Origin: Chlamydiales bacterium
GTDB taxonomy: Bacteria; Chlamydiota; Chlamydiia; Chlamydiales; JAJFMA01
Direction: 5' to 3'
DNA length: 64,000 nucleotides
Assembly (NCBI GenBank): GCA_030679955.1
Contig: JAUXSF010000024.1
Location: 1-64,000, forward strand
Part shown: positions 41,023 through 49,870 of the stretch, in pieces
Position numbering within the stretch: position 1 is the first letter of the stretch
Layout of the letters: each line of letters starts with the position of its first letter
The notes under the pieces: model-generated
What the model was told of the DNA's origin: nothing
Database searches by the model: none
Seen by the model: the letters and a program-made list of their open reading frames with translations, nothing else
Program-made: the position numbers and the translations under genes

Positions 41023-42018
41023 TTATGCCGCACGTTTTTCTAAAATACGTAACAATTCTTTGCGGTGAGGATCCTCCGCGCTGACCAGATCGTCTTCCGA
41101 CTTGTTCACTCGGCTATCCAGAATAGCTTGTAGAGCCTGTTCTTCCCACTCGTAGTCCAAACGTCTGTAGAAGTCCACGCAAATATTCAATAATTCTTGG
41201 AAGTCATCCTCGTTCTTAAACCTAGACAGAGCCTGTTTGACTAGTGTAACAAACAGAGTCCGCTCGCCCCCTTGCACCATAAACGCTAGCATCTCAAGGC
41301 AGAATTCCAAATCCGGATCGCGCATTGCCTCAGAAATAAGCCCTGCAAATAGTGCGTTGGCAGCTACGGGATCGCTTTCAACAAGGACGCGAGCCCGGAG
41401 AAAGTTAAACCATTTGACATCCGGCATGTAGTTATAGAAGCCATCTACAAGCTCAGCAGCGTAGGACACATTATCGTCATCAAGCTGTTCGGTAATGTAA
41501 TCGTACAAAAAGCCTTCGATATCGTTGGCACACCCTTCAGAGACAGCTTTAAAGACCTCAATAGGTTCAACACCTTGGTCCGTATTCTCGTCCAAAACCT
41601 CTTGTAGATTGGCTAGGATATCCTGAAGCGATTCTACACGCTGCAAGTCACCACGATCATACAGGTTAATTTGGTGGTCCAACTCATCGCAAAAAACCGA
41701 AAGGCAAAGGCGCTCTGGCAATACCCGGCGCCACAATTCGAATATCAGTAAATAGACTTGATCTTGGGAAGGCGCATCCAAATCATCACGATCAACTAAG
41801 AGTAAATCGGAGAAATCTTCGGGCGAATCACTTTGCTCCGCAAATGCTAAAAAGCTATTGCGGTCAAGTGGTAAGCCTAGGCTGGCTAGTCGCTGGAAAA
41901 GAACCTCTAGGGATAGACTGCGATAGTCTTCTACCTGCCAATCGGCAGCATCCTCTTCGGGATCCAGTAGCCAATTTTGGCGCAAAAGGTTGTAAAGTGC
42001 TCTACGTTGAAGCTGCAT
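41023..42018 (-). CDS. Acidic helical protein of unknown function
   Basis: A 331-residue strongly acidic, all-helical cytoplasmic protein with many Asp/Glu and Leu pairs and repeat-like helical hairpins in the second half (VSYAAELVDGFYNYMPDVKW, then NFLRARVLVES), suggestive of TPR/HEAT-like solenoid. No named family. A good promoter lies at 42058-42086. Its -10 ends only 6 bp before an ATG at 42051, so the ATG at 42018, with AGGA upstream, is the better start; use of 42051 would need a leaderless mRNA and gives 342 residues. It follows the Bat operon on the same strand, but the dedicated promoter argues for separate expression. Confidence 0.7.
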   Translation of the reverse strand: MQLQRRALYNLLRQNWLLDPEEDAADWQVEDYRSLSLEVLFQRLASLGLPLDRNSFLAFAEQSDSPEDFSDLLLVDRDDLDAPSQDQVYLLIFELWRRVLPERLCLSVFCDELDHQINLYDRGDLQRVESLQDILANLQEVLDENTDQGVEPIEVFKAVSEGCANDIEGFLYDYITEQLDDDNVSYAAELVDGFYNYMPDVKWFNFLRARVLVESDPVAANALFAGLISEAMRDPDLEFCLEMLAFMVQGGERTLFVTLVKQALSRFKNEDDFQELLNICVDFYRRLDYEWEEQALQAILDSRVNKSEDDLVSAEDPHRKELLRILEKRAA

Positions 42019-42057
42019 ATTTTTGGAAGGCCATCCTGCTGCTTGTGTCATGAATTC

Positions 42058-42093
42058 AGTATAGCATATTTCTTCCTCTTTGTGAAGAGGAAG
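42058..42093 (-). promoter_or_regulatory. Promoter with overlapping inverted repeat
   Basis: On the minus strand TTCACA (42086-42081), a 17-bp spacer and TATACT (42063-42058) form a good sigma70/66-type promoter. The -35 lies inside a perfect 9-bp inverted repeat (CTTCCTCTT at 42072-42080, AAGAGGAAG at 42085-42093, loop of 4), which could be an operator, or the last hairpin of the batE transcript; no T-run follows it. Confidence 0.6.
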
Positions 42094-42097
42094 GGGT

Positions 42098-42886
42098 CTA
42101 TATCAGCCGAAAGACATCGCTGGGTATGTAACCCTGGCGTCCGCTGGAGGTTTCGACTTTCAACCATTGCCCGTTTTCTACCACATTTTCCACGGTAAGT
42201 TGGGTTCCTGGGGTAAAAGGCTCATCACTAACCAGCGCGTAATCTTCGCTGGGGCCATGATACAGGCCAAAGGCTTTTACTACCACACCCTCGACTGGTG
42301 CAAAATATTGATAATATAGGACGCTTCCAAGAACTAGTAGGGAACAGACGGTGGTAATTCCCGTCACAATTTTAACGGTTTCAGATCGCCGCCAGATTAG
42401 AAACGAAGCAAGTAAAGCAGTAATCGCCGCTAGTCCAACGAATAGCTGAATACGTTCCGACTGAGATAGTTTCATATGCCAATAAAACAGACGATTTTTC
42501 CACTTATCGTCGGGATCAATGGGCAGGTGTTGCTGAGCTTGAGCTAAAGTTAGGTGGAACTGCACTCGATCATCGCGGGGTAAGAGGCGTTGAGCACGTA
42601 AGTAATAAAGGATTGACCATCCATATTGCTCTAGCTGGAAATAGGTGTTCCCAATGTCGTAAAAGAGTCTCCCATTGCCAGGTTCTGCTTCCAGCTGGGT
42701 ATAAAGCCGCAGGGCTCGGTTAAAATGTTGTTCTCGCTCACCGACCGTGGTTGCAGTCTCGCCAGCCATATAACTTTCGTAGGCTCGTTTAAGGTGATCG
42801 CCAAGAGCGTCCGATGGACCTACTACCTCCGCAGCGGCAAAAGTAAAACAACAGACACATAAGACTGTAAAATAGCGCCACAACAT
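42098..42886 (-). CDS. batE: BatE-like TPR/SH3 membrane protein
   Basis: A 262-residue protein: signal sequence (MLWRYFTVLCVCCFTFAAAE), a TPR region (about 35-130, with NGRLFYDIGNTYFQLEQYGW), two membrane helices (about 148-165 and 173-193) and a C-terminal SH3b-like domain (VVKAFGLYHGPSEDY ... GQWLKVETSSGRQGYIPSD). This is the BatE architecture of the Bacteroides aerotolerance operon. The ATG at 42886 has AAGGG at a spacing of seven and lies inside the end of batD; an ATG at 42904 is possible. Last gene of batA-batB/C-batD-batE. Confidence 0.82.
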   Translation of the reverse strand: MLWRYFTVLCVCCFTFAAAEVVGPSDALGDHLKRAYESYMAGETATTVGEREQHFNRALRLYTQLEAEPGNGRLFYDIGNTYFQLEQYGWSILYYLRAQRLLPRDDRVQFHLTLAQAQQHLPIDPDDKWKNRLFYWHMKLSQSERIQLFVGLAAITALLASFLIWRRSETVKIVTGITTVCSLLVLGSVLYYQYFAPVEGVVVKAFGLYHGPSEDYALVSDEPFTPGTQLTVENVVENGQWLKVETSSGRQGYIPSDVFRLI

Positions 42887-42890
42887 GCTG

Positions 42891-44654
42891 TTACCCTTGT
42901 CCATAGCGTATGGAACGGTAAAGTTCCTTAGCGGATTTCAAGATATCCCTAGGAATAAAACCACCTGCTCCCCCGTATCGTTTGCCAGCCATTTCTATAA
43001 GAAAAGCGCGTATTTGCCCTATCACACCTTCATGCGCAAGCTGCTCTGGTCGAGAGACTTTTTTAGGATACCAGCCCTTTTCAACCATAAGCAGCATAAA
43101 AGCTTCCTCGATTAGCGAGGTCATACGCGCAGGATCATTCTTGGATTGTGAGGCCAAAGCCAAATAGTCCGCACTACCTAGAACCCGTGGAGCTAAAGGT
43201 TGACTTCCACGCAGTTTTCTGGCGCCAAGCTGCAACAAGAGAAGGGTCAGAAGAATTCCAATGGACACCCACATAAATGTAATTGTCCAGCGACTACTTA
43301 CCAAGTCTTGAGCAGTCAAGGGGTAAACGCCGGAGATTTTCACGTCAGAGGGTTTGCCTAACCAAATACGCCAATCCATGCCTGAGACGCTGCCGCGATC
43401 CTGAATAAGCCCTGGACTTTGGTCTTCCTTAGGCCCAAATTTCTGGACCTGTTCTTCGGGTCTACCAAAACGCATATCAGGCTTATAGGATACTAACGAG
43501 CGTACTTCGATCGGTATCGGTTCAGTACGTAACGTTTTGTATTGACGGACCGCAGGGTCAAAGTAGCTAAATTCTATTGTCGGCACCTCAGTAATATGCG
43601 CGGAAAGGGGCCTAAAATTAAGAATAAACTCTTTGGATAGCTTGTCACGCTGTTCAAATGGTGGGTAATCGCCTATTTGAAAAAATCCGGAAAAGCCAGG
43701 CTGACAGGATACGTCAGACATGACAACATCTTCCACATCAGGTCCGCCGGAAATTCGTACGCCGACTTCGACCTTTTCTCCCATATCAAGCTTTGGAAGT
43801 GTCAAAAGGCGCCCTTTCATGATAAATTGACCCACAGCACCTGTAAAAGAAGCTGGGCGACCTTGTTCGGGGAATGCAACGGCCTCTACAGAAACAGCCG
43901 GAGCGATAGCTCGCAGGCGCTGCTTATCATACTTACGTTTGCCAAAACGATCTTCTGAGTAGCTTACACCTTCTATAACGGAAGGTCCGAAGGTATATGT
44001 CCCGGGCTCAGTAATTCGCACTTCTTGGCTAATCTCTTGGACTGTATAAACATCGGTTTGTGCGTCGCTTACCTCTTTCTCCCCTATCTTTTGCAGGCCT
44101 TCAGCCTCGAGCAAGGGCAGATGCTCTTCGGTCAATTCAATGTTGCGATTGTAGTAGATACGATACTTTACGGTTGCATGTTGACCGGGGTAAAAGGGCT
44201 GTTCCCCTTCTATAATAGCTTCCAGCTCCAAATCGCTGGTAGCGGTGGCTGCAGTAACCTCATAGGTGGTAGCTACAGAGCGGTATCTTTTTCCGTCCAC
44301 AACAACACCAATGGAGGGAAGGATGTATAAACCCTTTGCCTTGCCTGGCAACTGAAAACGGTACTCCGAAACAACAGTTTCGGGGTCGAGCGTTACATCA
44401 TTTCGCAACTCATCAACCGTGAGGGTGCGATCTTGAACATATTCAACGCTGAGGGGCTTTTTTTCTAACTCAAAGCCCGATACATCTACTTTGTCTGCCG
44501 GAACGTGAAATACAAAAACGCGACCTTCCATCCTTCGATGTTCGGCTGTACGCGATGCATCCATCTGCGCCGATATCTTGACGCGTGCAGCATCAGCAAC
44601 ACCAGCAAATGAGCAGGCAAAGAGAAGTAATAAAAGACAATAGCGGCTTACCAT
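42891..44654 (-). CDS. batD: BatD-like protein
   Basis: A 587-residue protein: signal peptide (about 1-22, ending ADA), an extended set of beta-sandwich repeats (about 25-440), one membrane helix (about 455-477: WTITFMWVSIGILLTLLLLQ) and a cytoplasmic helical tail. The repeated pattern VSGFELEKKPLSVEYVQDRT, FYPGQHATVKYRIYYNRNIE, GTYTFGPSVIEG and FSYFDPAVRQYKT is typical of BatD (oxygen tolerance) proteins. It overlaps the batB stop by 7 bp and batE by a few codons at most. It probably holds BatA and BatB in a periplasmic complex (family inference). Confidence 0.82.
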   Translation of the reverse strand: MVSRYCLLLLLFACSFAGVADAARVKISAQMDASRTAEHRRMEGRVFVFHVPADKVDVSGFELEKKPLSVEYVQDRTLTVDELRNDVTLDPETVVSEYRFQLPGKAKGLYILPSIGVVVDGKRYRSVATTYEVTAATATSDLELEAIIEGEQPFYPGQHATVKYRIYYNRNIELTEEHLPLLEAEGLQKIGEKEVSDAQTDVYTVQEISQEVRITEPGTYTFGPSVIEGVSYSEDRFGKRKYDKQRLRAIAPAVSVEAVAFPEQGRPASFTGAVGQFIMKGRLLTLPKLDMGEKVEVGVRISGGPDVEDVVMSDVSCQPGFSGFFQIGDYPPFEQRDKLSKEFILNFRPLSAHITEVPTIEFSYFDPAVRQYKTLRTEPIPIEVRSLVSYKPDMRFGRPEEQVQKFGPKEDQSPGLIQDRGSVSGMDWRIWLGKPSDVKISGVYPLTAQDLVSSRWTITFMWVSIGILLTLLLLQLGARKLRGSQPLAPRVLGSADYLALASQSKNDPARMTSLIEEAFMLLMVEKGWYPKKVSRPEQLAHEGVIGQIRAFLIEMAGKRYGGAGGFIPRDILKSAKELYRSIRYGQG

Positions 44655-47600
44655 GGCCTACCGTCCCCCCCTTTTACGGGAGTTTGTTTTGCACTTTTTT
44701 CGCGATCTTCGCGGTCCATTTGCTGTAACAATTTCAACGTATCTTCAATTGACGGGTTTTGTGAAGGGACTCCAGGAATACGCGTTTCAGTTTGTTGGTT
44801 GACCTCGCTAGAAGTTGCTGATGGCTTTGTGTCCTGTAGCAGTTCTAAAGCTTTAAGCCATTTCCTGTAAGCTACTTTTTGATCATCCAGAACATTTGAA
44901 AGCGAGGAAGTGCCTTGCGAAAGATTTTGAGTAGCTCGTTCTGTGGCATTTTCACCCAGAAAATAGAGAGGCATGACATCATTCCAAGGACGCTTTTGGC
45001 ACGAGCGATCCTGATTACCACTGGAGTCAAACGCCTGACGTTGCTGAACAAGAACCGTTGAAATAAATGGCGCAGACCATATCTGCGGTTGCTTTTGCGC
45101 TAAGCGCATGGCTTCATGCAGATCCTTAGCGTATGGCGATGCGGAACTGCGTTGCTCGGTTGGCAGCTGCATGACTTGAGAAACTAACAACATGGAATGA
45201 CGTAACTCCGCTAAAGCGCGACGAAGCAATTGTTCTGCTAACTCTGCAGGAACAGAAAAGGCATGGGCATAGCCTTCTTGCAGCCAATACAAGGCTTCTC
45301 CCAAAAAAATACGTGCTACTTCCAGCTGGTTGCTTTGCATAGCTTGTAGCCCTAACGCCTGGAACGACATGGCGGATCCTAAATTTTCCTTTAACATAGG
45401 CAAAGAGATCATTTTAGACACATCGGGCAATTCAAGAAAGTCCTTTAGTTGAGTTAGGGAATCTTGGAGCTTCACGAAAGCCGATTCTGACAGCGTGCGA
45501 TGTGCCCAACTTAAAGAGTAGGGAATGATTAATGACGATAGCCTTTCCTGAATAAAGCCCTTGATGTCCCAAGCTAGGGCCATACTTTCTAGCGATGCTT
45601 GTAGTTGATCAGTAGAAGACTGCACAGCTTTTAGGAGCGTAGTTCTTTGCTGATCCGTCATAGAACCTACATTCTGTTCTAGCAAAGAAAGCTGGGTGGA
45701 TTCCCTTGGATTGTCCCATATGTCAGCCACAATGGCTCCAACTTGACCACTAGAGATGCGATAGAGGGTCAATATGTCGGAGGGTTTATCCCAATAGTCG
45801 CCTAGAACTTTTTCGATTTCGGAATTTTGGATAGTTAGCTTTATGTAGCTGTCAAGTACTGGAGACGACTCCGCCAATGCTTCTGCTGAAACTCTAACCT
45901 TTAACAAGGCTTCAGATTCGGTATTCCCAGCGGAAATATAGAGTATGACCTTCAGCCAATTTGCTGATTCAATTAACTTCTGCTTGGCTCCTAAAGCATC
46001 ATTGTTCTCTAAAGCTTTCAAGGCCTCTTGAAAGGCTTTGTAAGCGATGGTCACTAGCTCTTTGTTACCCTCCACACGTTCATCAAAACGGAAACTACCC
46101 CAAAGAGGTTCTAGAACACGCATCTGTTCAACATCTGCTTGTAACGTGATGTGTGACTCCCCTACCATGGTCAACCATCGTTTCTCTTCTTCTATGGCTA
46201 CCAGTAGCTTTGATGCCTTTTGTCCCACTGAAAGCTGTGCAGCTTCGTACTCACGCTGCTCTCGGCTCATAGTAACAAGCATCTGCTTCAGCCGTTCTTT
46301 AGCTGCCTCTGTAGCTAGTGTAGGGTAACAGTTTTTTGCTCCTTCGAACTTTGCTAGCTCACAGTCGGCCTCTTCCGCTTTAATAAGCGCTGCTTGTGCA
46401 CGCCTCAATGAGATCTGCAAGTTTCGGTAGCGATCAATGAAGGCGGGATCATCGGTAGAAAATAGACCTTCTTGCCCCTGAGCATATCCCAAGAGGGCTA
46501 TAGCCAAGTTGTAATAGTAGCGCATACGTAGTAAAGGTGAGCTTTCAGCGGCTATAGGGGTACTTTCAAAGGCCTTGATGGCCTCTTCCCAGCGCTGCTG
46601 CTCCAAGAGAATCACGCCAATGTCGTACATCACCAGGCTGCGCTGCCAACCCTCTAACTGCCCTGTTTGCAGGCCTCTGTAAATTTGCAACGCCTTGTCA
46701 TACTGGCGAGCCTCTACAAACAAAGCAGGGTCTTCAGCATAAACACAATTGGATAGTGCCAGAAATATAGGAACCAAGGCACTGCCTAAGCGCTTTAGAG
46801 ACTGCTTTTCGGCCTCTCCCTCAGGAAGTGCTAGGGTCGCCGCAATCAACAAAATTGCGAGCAATAGCGGTAAAGAATGCAAAGGAGTAGCGGGAGGTAC
46901 AACCTCCAGAGAGAGCCCACGACCAATAATAGGCTGTGAGGAGGGCTGGGATCCCATGGGAAGCCCTTCCGTGATCTGCGTCGCTAACTCATCACTTAAG
47001 TCTAAGCCTTCATAGTTATTAGCTTGGAAGTAAACACCGTGACCTTTTTTAGCTAAATCATGTAAAAAATCAGCGTTTAAAGCGGAAGGAATTGGTTTGC
47101 CTTCATAAGTTAATCCAGGGACGGGCTTTGGTTCTGTAGAACCCATGCCGACTGCATAAAGGCGAATTCGTGTGGGGTCAATATCTCCTAGAGCGCTCAG
47201 AATTGTATTCATATATTCTGATCGTTGAGAACTAGGTAATGTAGCTAACTTGGTGTCATCGCCATCGGTAAAAAAAATGAGAGTATACAGCTTATCCGTT
47301 GGCTGCGCCCAAAAGGCTTGTCGAACTAAAGAGAAGACTCGTTGAAAGTCGGATCCCGCTAATCCAGTATCGTTCACCATAGCTGTGCGCAAGAGCATGC
47401 GCAGATATAGATGATCTAACGTAGGCGGCACCAAAGCCTTTATATCTATTGTGAACGTATATAGACCTAAATTCTCTCCTGAAAGGCGTGTGATGGTATC
47501 AGCAATTAAATCTTGAGACTTTTCTAGCCTCGTTTGCCCTGTGACAGTATCTGCAACAGTCATGGAAGCAGAGGTATCGAGGAAAAACACAATATCATGA

Positions 47601-47935
47601 GGTCTTCGCTGTAAACTCACTGTGGTGAGCTGATCGTCTGTACTACTTCCTTTCGCTAATGTTTTGCCATGAACGCGCTGCCAACCGGGCTCCATCAAAG
47701 CTATAACGGCAGCCATCCAAGCTAATGCCAGCAAGGCCCCTTTAAAAATCCCCTGAAAGCGAGAACGCGATATACTTAATCGGTGGTTAAGGTTAGAGCC
47801 TAAGAACTGCTGCGTAACAGCCTTCCTCTCCCTATCAAGAAGCCAATACAGTAACAAGATAATCGGTGCCGCCAATAGCAGAAATGCAACTTTGGGATTG
47901 GCATAGACGATGCCATCGGCTAACAACACACTCAT
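44648..47935 (-). CDS. batB: BatB-BatC fusion: membrane von Willebrand A protein with TPR and long helical region
   Basis: A 1095-residue protein. Two N-terminal helices (about 13-32 and 62-82) frame a vWA domain (about 110-320) with the MIDAS motif DTSAS (D120, S122, S124) and FFTDGDD. A membrane helix (about 345-365) is followed by a BatC-like TPR region (about 400-500: QYDKALQIYRGLQTGQLEGW) and a long helical domain ending in a Lys-rich tail. Separate BatB and BatC proteins are usual; here they are fused and extended by about 500 residues not typical of the family. The ATG at 47935 overlaps the batA stop (ATGA). Confidence 0.8.
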   Translation of the reverse strand: MSVLLADGIVYANPKVAFLLLAAPIILLLYWLLDRERKAVTQQFLGSNLNHRLSISRSRFQGIFKGALLALAWMAAVIALMEPGWQRVHGKTLAKGSSTDDQLTTVSLQRRPHDIVFFLDTSASMTVADTVTGQTRLEKSQDLIADTITRLSGENLGLYTFTIDIKALVPPTLDHLYLRMLLRTAMVNDTGLAGSDFQRVFSLVRQAFWAQPTDKLYTLIFFTDGDDTKLATLPSSQRSEYMNTILSALGDIDPTRIRLYAVGMGSTEPKPVPGLTYEGKPIPSALNADFLHDLAKKGHGVYFQANNYEGLDLSDELATQITEGLPMGSQPSSQPIIGRGLSLEVVPPATPLHSLPLLLAILLIAATLALPEGEAEKQSLKRLGSALVPIFLALSNCVYAEDPALFVEARQYDKALQIYRGLQTGQLEGWQRSLVMYDIGVILLEQQRWEEAIKAFESTPIAAESSPLLRMRYYYNLAIALLGYAQGQEGLFSTDDPAFIDRYRNLQISLRRAQAALIKAEEADCELAKFEGAKNCYPTLATEAAKERLKQMLVTMSREQREYEAAQLSVGQKASKLLVAIEEEKRWLTMVGESHITLQADVEQMRVLEPLWGSFRFDERVEGNKELVTIAYKAFQEALKALENNDALGAKQKLIESANWLKVILYISAGNTESEALLKVRVSAEALAESSPVLDSYIKLTIQNSEIEKVLGDYWDKPSDILTLYRISSGQVGAIVADIWDNPRESTQLSLLEQNVGSMTDQQRTTLLKAVQSSTDQLQASLESMALAWDIKGFIQERLSSLIIPYSLSWAHRTLSESAFVKLQDSLTQLKDFLELPDVSKMISLPMLKENLGSAMSFQALGLQAMQSNQLEVARIFLGEALYWLQEGYAHAFSVPAELAEQLLRRALAELRHSMLLVSQVMQLPTEQRSSASPYAKDLHEAMRLAQKQPQIWSAPFISTVLVQQRQAFDSSGNQDRSCQKRPWNDVMPLYFLGENATERATQNLSQGTSSLSNVLDDQKVAYRKWLKALELLQDTKPSATSSEVNQQTETRIPGVPSQNPSIEDTLKLLQQMDREDREKSAKQTPVKGGDGRPW

Positions 47936-49086
47936 GGGACCACCCTAATGGTTGTTTCAATGCCAATGGCCGCAGCCAAGCACAAAAGACCAAGAGCAAC
48001 AAATATAGGTAGGAAACTGTACTCGCGCGGTGCGTACATCACTTGCCCCATTTTGTTGGTGATTACGCCTTGAAAAGGCAATACGGTCTTTTCTAGTGCA
48101 TCTATTTCTCTATAAATCTCAGGCAGAGAATCTTGTGTGTCGACGAGGAAAAACTTACCACCAGTACTCTCTGCCACGCGTGTCAGCAAGTTTCGATGCG
48201 GCTGAAATTCCGCTTGAGCCAGCGAAGGCTCGATATTAATGATATAAACTTTGATGTTTTGCTTCTTAGCATATTCCGCAGCTTCTTCCATCCCCATCGT
48301 TCGAAGCCAATTACCCTTGTCAGAGGCATTTGGACTTTGAAAGCCATCAGTTATCAAAATAATGGAGCTGCTCAGAATGTCGTATGCTGGCTTTTGTTTT
48401 TTTGGCAGCTGCTCGCCATAATGTCGTGTGGCAGCAATTGTACTAGCTGTCTTGTAAATGGCATAGCCAATGCCAGTGCCATCCTCTTCCTGGCTAGCCA
48501 CAGTTTGCAAGTCACGTAGCTTTGCGATTACAGCTTCATGGTCAAGGGTCAACGGAGCAATGATATCAGCCTTTCTAGCAAAGGTGACAAGACCTATGAG
48601 ATCAGTAGGGCGCCCAGGAAGATTTAACGCTTCATCACCTTCCAGAAAGCGCTCTGTAAGTAACTTCATAAGCTCTATTTTGCTAGGAAAGGTAGGCAAA
48701 TCTCCGCTACCTGTATAAGGCACTTTACGCGCCATAGAACCAGATACGTCTAATACAAAATAGAGTGCTGCACCCACTGTAGGTGTTTTAGCCGGCTTGG
48801 GACGCAGTCCAGTCGATGATTTGGGTGGCTTAGGAGGTAATTGTATACGTATGTCTATCAAAGCTACAGCAAAGAAGCCAATTGCCAGCATGAGCAGATA
48901 TTCTGGCAATCGTGTGAGCTGTAAACGCCAATTCAAAATTGGCGCACTAGGCAGGTCTGAGAGCTGTGAATAGTAGAGAAATGGAGCTTTTTGCCTTTTA
49001 CGGTAAAAGTACAGCAAAGGGATGGCCACAAACACCACCACAGCTATGATGAAGCCTGTTATGCTATAGCTCCATTGCCCGCCCAT
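47932..49086 (-). CDS. batA: BatA-like membrane von Willebrand A protein
   Basis: A 384-residue protein with an N-terminal helix (about 9-27), a second helix (about 61-78), a vWA domain (about 105-320) and a C-terminal helix (about 358-377). MIDAS is intact: DVSGSM (D113, S115, S117), with TDGFQSPNASDKG later. A Pro-rich spacer (about 83-102) precedes the vWA domain. It opens the operon. In Bacteroides and spirochaetes the Bat genes follow moxR and a DUF58 gene; neither is present upstream here, where a terminator and a small gene precede. Confidence 0.82.
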   Translation of the reverse strand: MGGQWSYSITGFIIAVVVFVAIPLLYFYRKRQKAPFLYYSQLSDLPSAPILNWRLQLTRLPEYLLMLAIGFFAVALIDIRIQLPPKPPKSSTGLRPKPAKTPTVGAALYFVLDVSGSMARKVPYTGSGDLPTFPSKIELMKLLTERFLEGDEALNLPGRPTDLIGLVTFARKADIIAPLTLDHEAVIAKLRDLQTVASQEEDGTGIGYAIYKTASTIAATRHYGEQLPKKQKPAYDILSSSIILITDGFQSPNASDKGNWLRTMGMEEAAEYAKKQNIKVYIINIEPSLAQAEFQPHRNLLTRVAESTGGKFFLVDTQDSLPEIYREIDALEKTVLPFQGVITNKMGQVMYAPREYSFLPIFVALGLLCLAAAIGIETTIRVVP

Positions 49087-49158
49087 CCGTCTCTAAACCT
49101 CTGAGTCTGATTCTTTAGCGCGATACTACTAAATCAAGAATGGATAGGCAACACACAA

Positions 49159-49248
49159 TTCATAGACGAAGTAGACATAGTGAACGATATGGACTTTATG
49201 GACAGAGGTGAACATGGCGCATCTCGGTCGATATCGTCCATCATGTCC
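49159..49248. repeat. Degenerate 9-bp repeats converging into an imperfect palindrome
   Basis: Five to six 9-bp units run from 49159: TTCATAGAC, GAAGTAGAC, ATAGTGAAC, GATATGGAC, TTTATGGAC. After a 30-bp spacer similar units return in reverse complement (GTCCATCAT, GTCCACAAA to 49253), so GGACTTTATGGAC at 49191-49203 mirrors GTCCATCATGTCC at 49237-49249. The run lies between batA and the terminator of the 68-residue gene. Confidence 0.55.
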
Positions 49249-49250
49249 AC

Positions 49251-49286
49251 AAAAAAAAGCGGCCGCTGCGTTAACAGCGACCGCTT
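49251..49286 (-). terminator. Strong Rho-independent terminator of the 68-residue gene
   Basis: On the minus strand, AAGCGGTCGCTG-TTAACG-CAGCGGCCGCTT forms a 12-bp stem with one mismatch and a 6-nt loop, followed by eight T residues. It lies 26 bp after the stop codon of the small gene. Confidence 0.88.
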
Positions 49287-49311
49287 AAACTGGTTATTTC
49301 CTTTAGAAATC

Positions 49312-49518
49312 CTAAAAGGAAACGGTTATTTTCCCTTTAACACGAACAACTTCTGTCGCCGTGTCACCTGTGTGGAAAACATCCTCTTCAGCCTTCTTAG
49401 CTGGCTTATGAAGAAAAGGGAAGGAAGGTCTAAAGGCTAATCTTGTCATTACCTTAAGGGCCTGTTCTTCACCTTCCAACATCTCCTCAAACGCCAACGA
49501 GCTTGTTGTTGATGTCAC
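49312..49518 (-). CDS. Small protein of unknown function, 68 residues
   Basis: A short gene with a full set of expression signals: AGGAGA seven bases before a GTG at 49518, and a textbook terminator just downstream. The peptide (MTSTTSSLAFEEMLEGEEQA, then LKVMTRLAFRPSFPF, ending VKGKITVSF) is soluble, with an acidic helix, a basic middle and a strand-forming tail; no family is recognised. The Shine-Dalgarno can pair with an upstream CTCCT (see 49527-49554), so translation may be regulated by leader structure. It has no operon partner: batA starts beyond the terminator. Confidence 0.6.
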   Translation of the reverse strand: MTSTTSSLAFEEMLEGEEQALKVMTRLAFRPSFPFLHKPAKKAEEDVFHTGDTATEVVRVKGKITVSF

Positions 49519-49526
49519 TAATGTTT

Positions 49527-49554
49527 CTCCTGTCCTTTCAGACAGCTGCAGGAG
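49527..49554 (-). promoter_or_regulatory. Leader hairpin able to mask the Shine-Dalgarno of the 68-residue gene
   Basis: The minus-strand leader holds CTCCTG at its 5' end and CAGGAG, the Shine-Dalgarno, at its 3' end; these can pair. An inner alternative pairs CTGTC with GACAG around TGAAAG and shares bases with the outer stem. The two folds are mutually exclusive in part, the layout of a simple RNA switch or thermometer (inference). Confidence 0.4.
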
Positions 49555-49639
49555 AATAGGCTTCTTAACAAATGGGCCTCAAACTGCACTCCCGAACTCC
49601 TCCAAGTTGAAAACGCGTCGAGTCGTACTGTTGTTGTTC

Positions 49640-49870
49640 CAAGGCTCCCATCTCGACAAACAATACTATGAGCCTTGCTCATCGAGCACTGTCTATCAGA
49701 AATTCAATGTCTTGGGTTGCCCAGGCAACAGGTACTACCTATCTGCCGCAAGCAGTATTCTCCCTAAAAATTTTCAATCTCACCGGGTAACCCAAGGGTC
49801 CCTTTGATGAGCTCACTTTCTAAACAATATATAATTTCCCAAAGGTTGTGGCTACGAGCGATAATACCTG
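49640..49870 (-). ncRNA. Candidate structured RNA in the long non-coding stretch 49555-50022
   Basis: This stretch has no credible gene, yet nested complementary segments are visible on the minus strand. TTGGGTTACCCGG pairs with CCTGGGCAACCCAA (14 bp with one mismatch; plus-strand 49711-49724 and 49784-49796), enclosing CTGC-TTGCG-GCAG and AGGT-AGT-ACCT hairpins. GCTCATC (49806-49812) pairs with GATGAGC (49677-49683) outside. It does not show the conserved cores of RNase P, tmRNA or SRP RNA that I know. It may be a long leader of the 68-residue gene or an independent RNA; 6S-like overall shape is possible. Confidence 0.35.

Noticed and set aside
49607-49807. 66-codon plus-strand frame in the long non-coding stretch
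   Set aside because: No ribosome site, Ser/Tyr/Leu-rich composition, and it overlaps the nested stems on the other strand.
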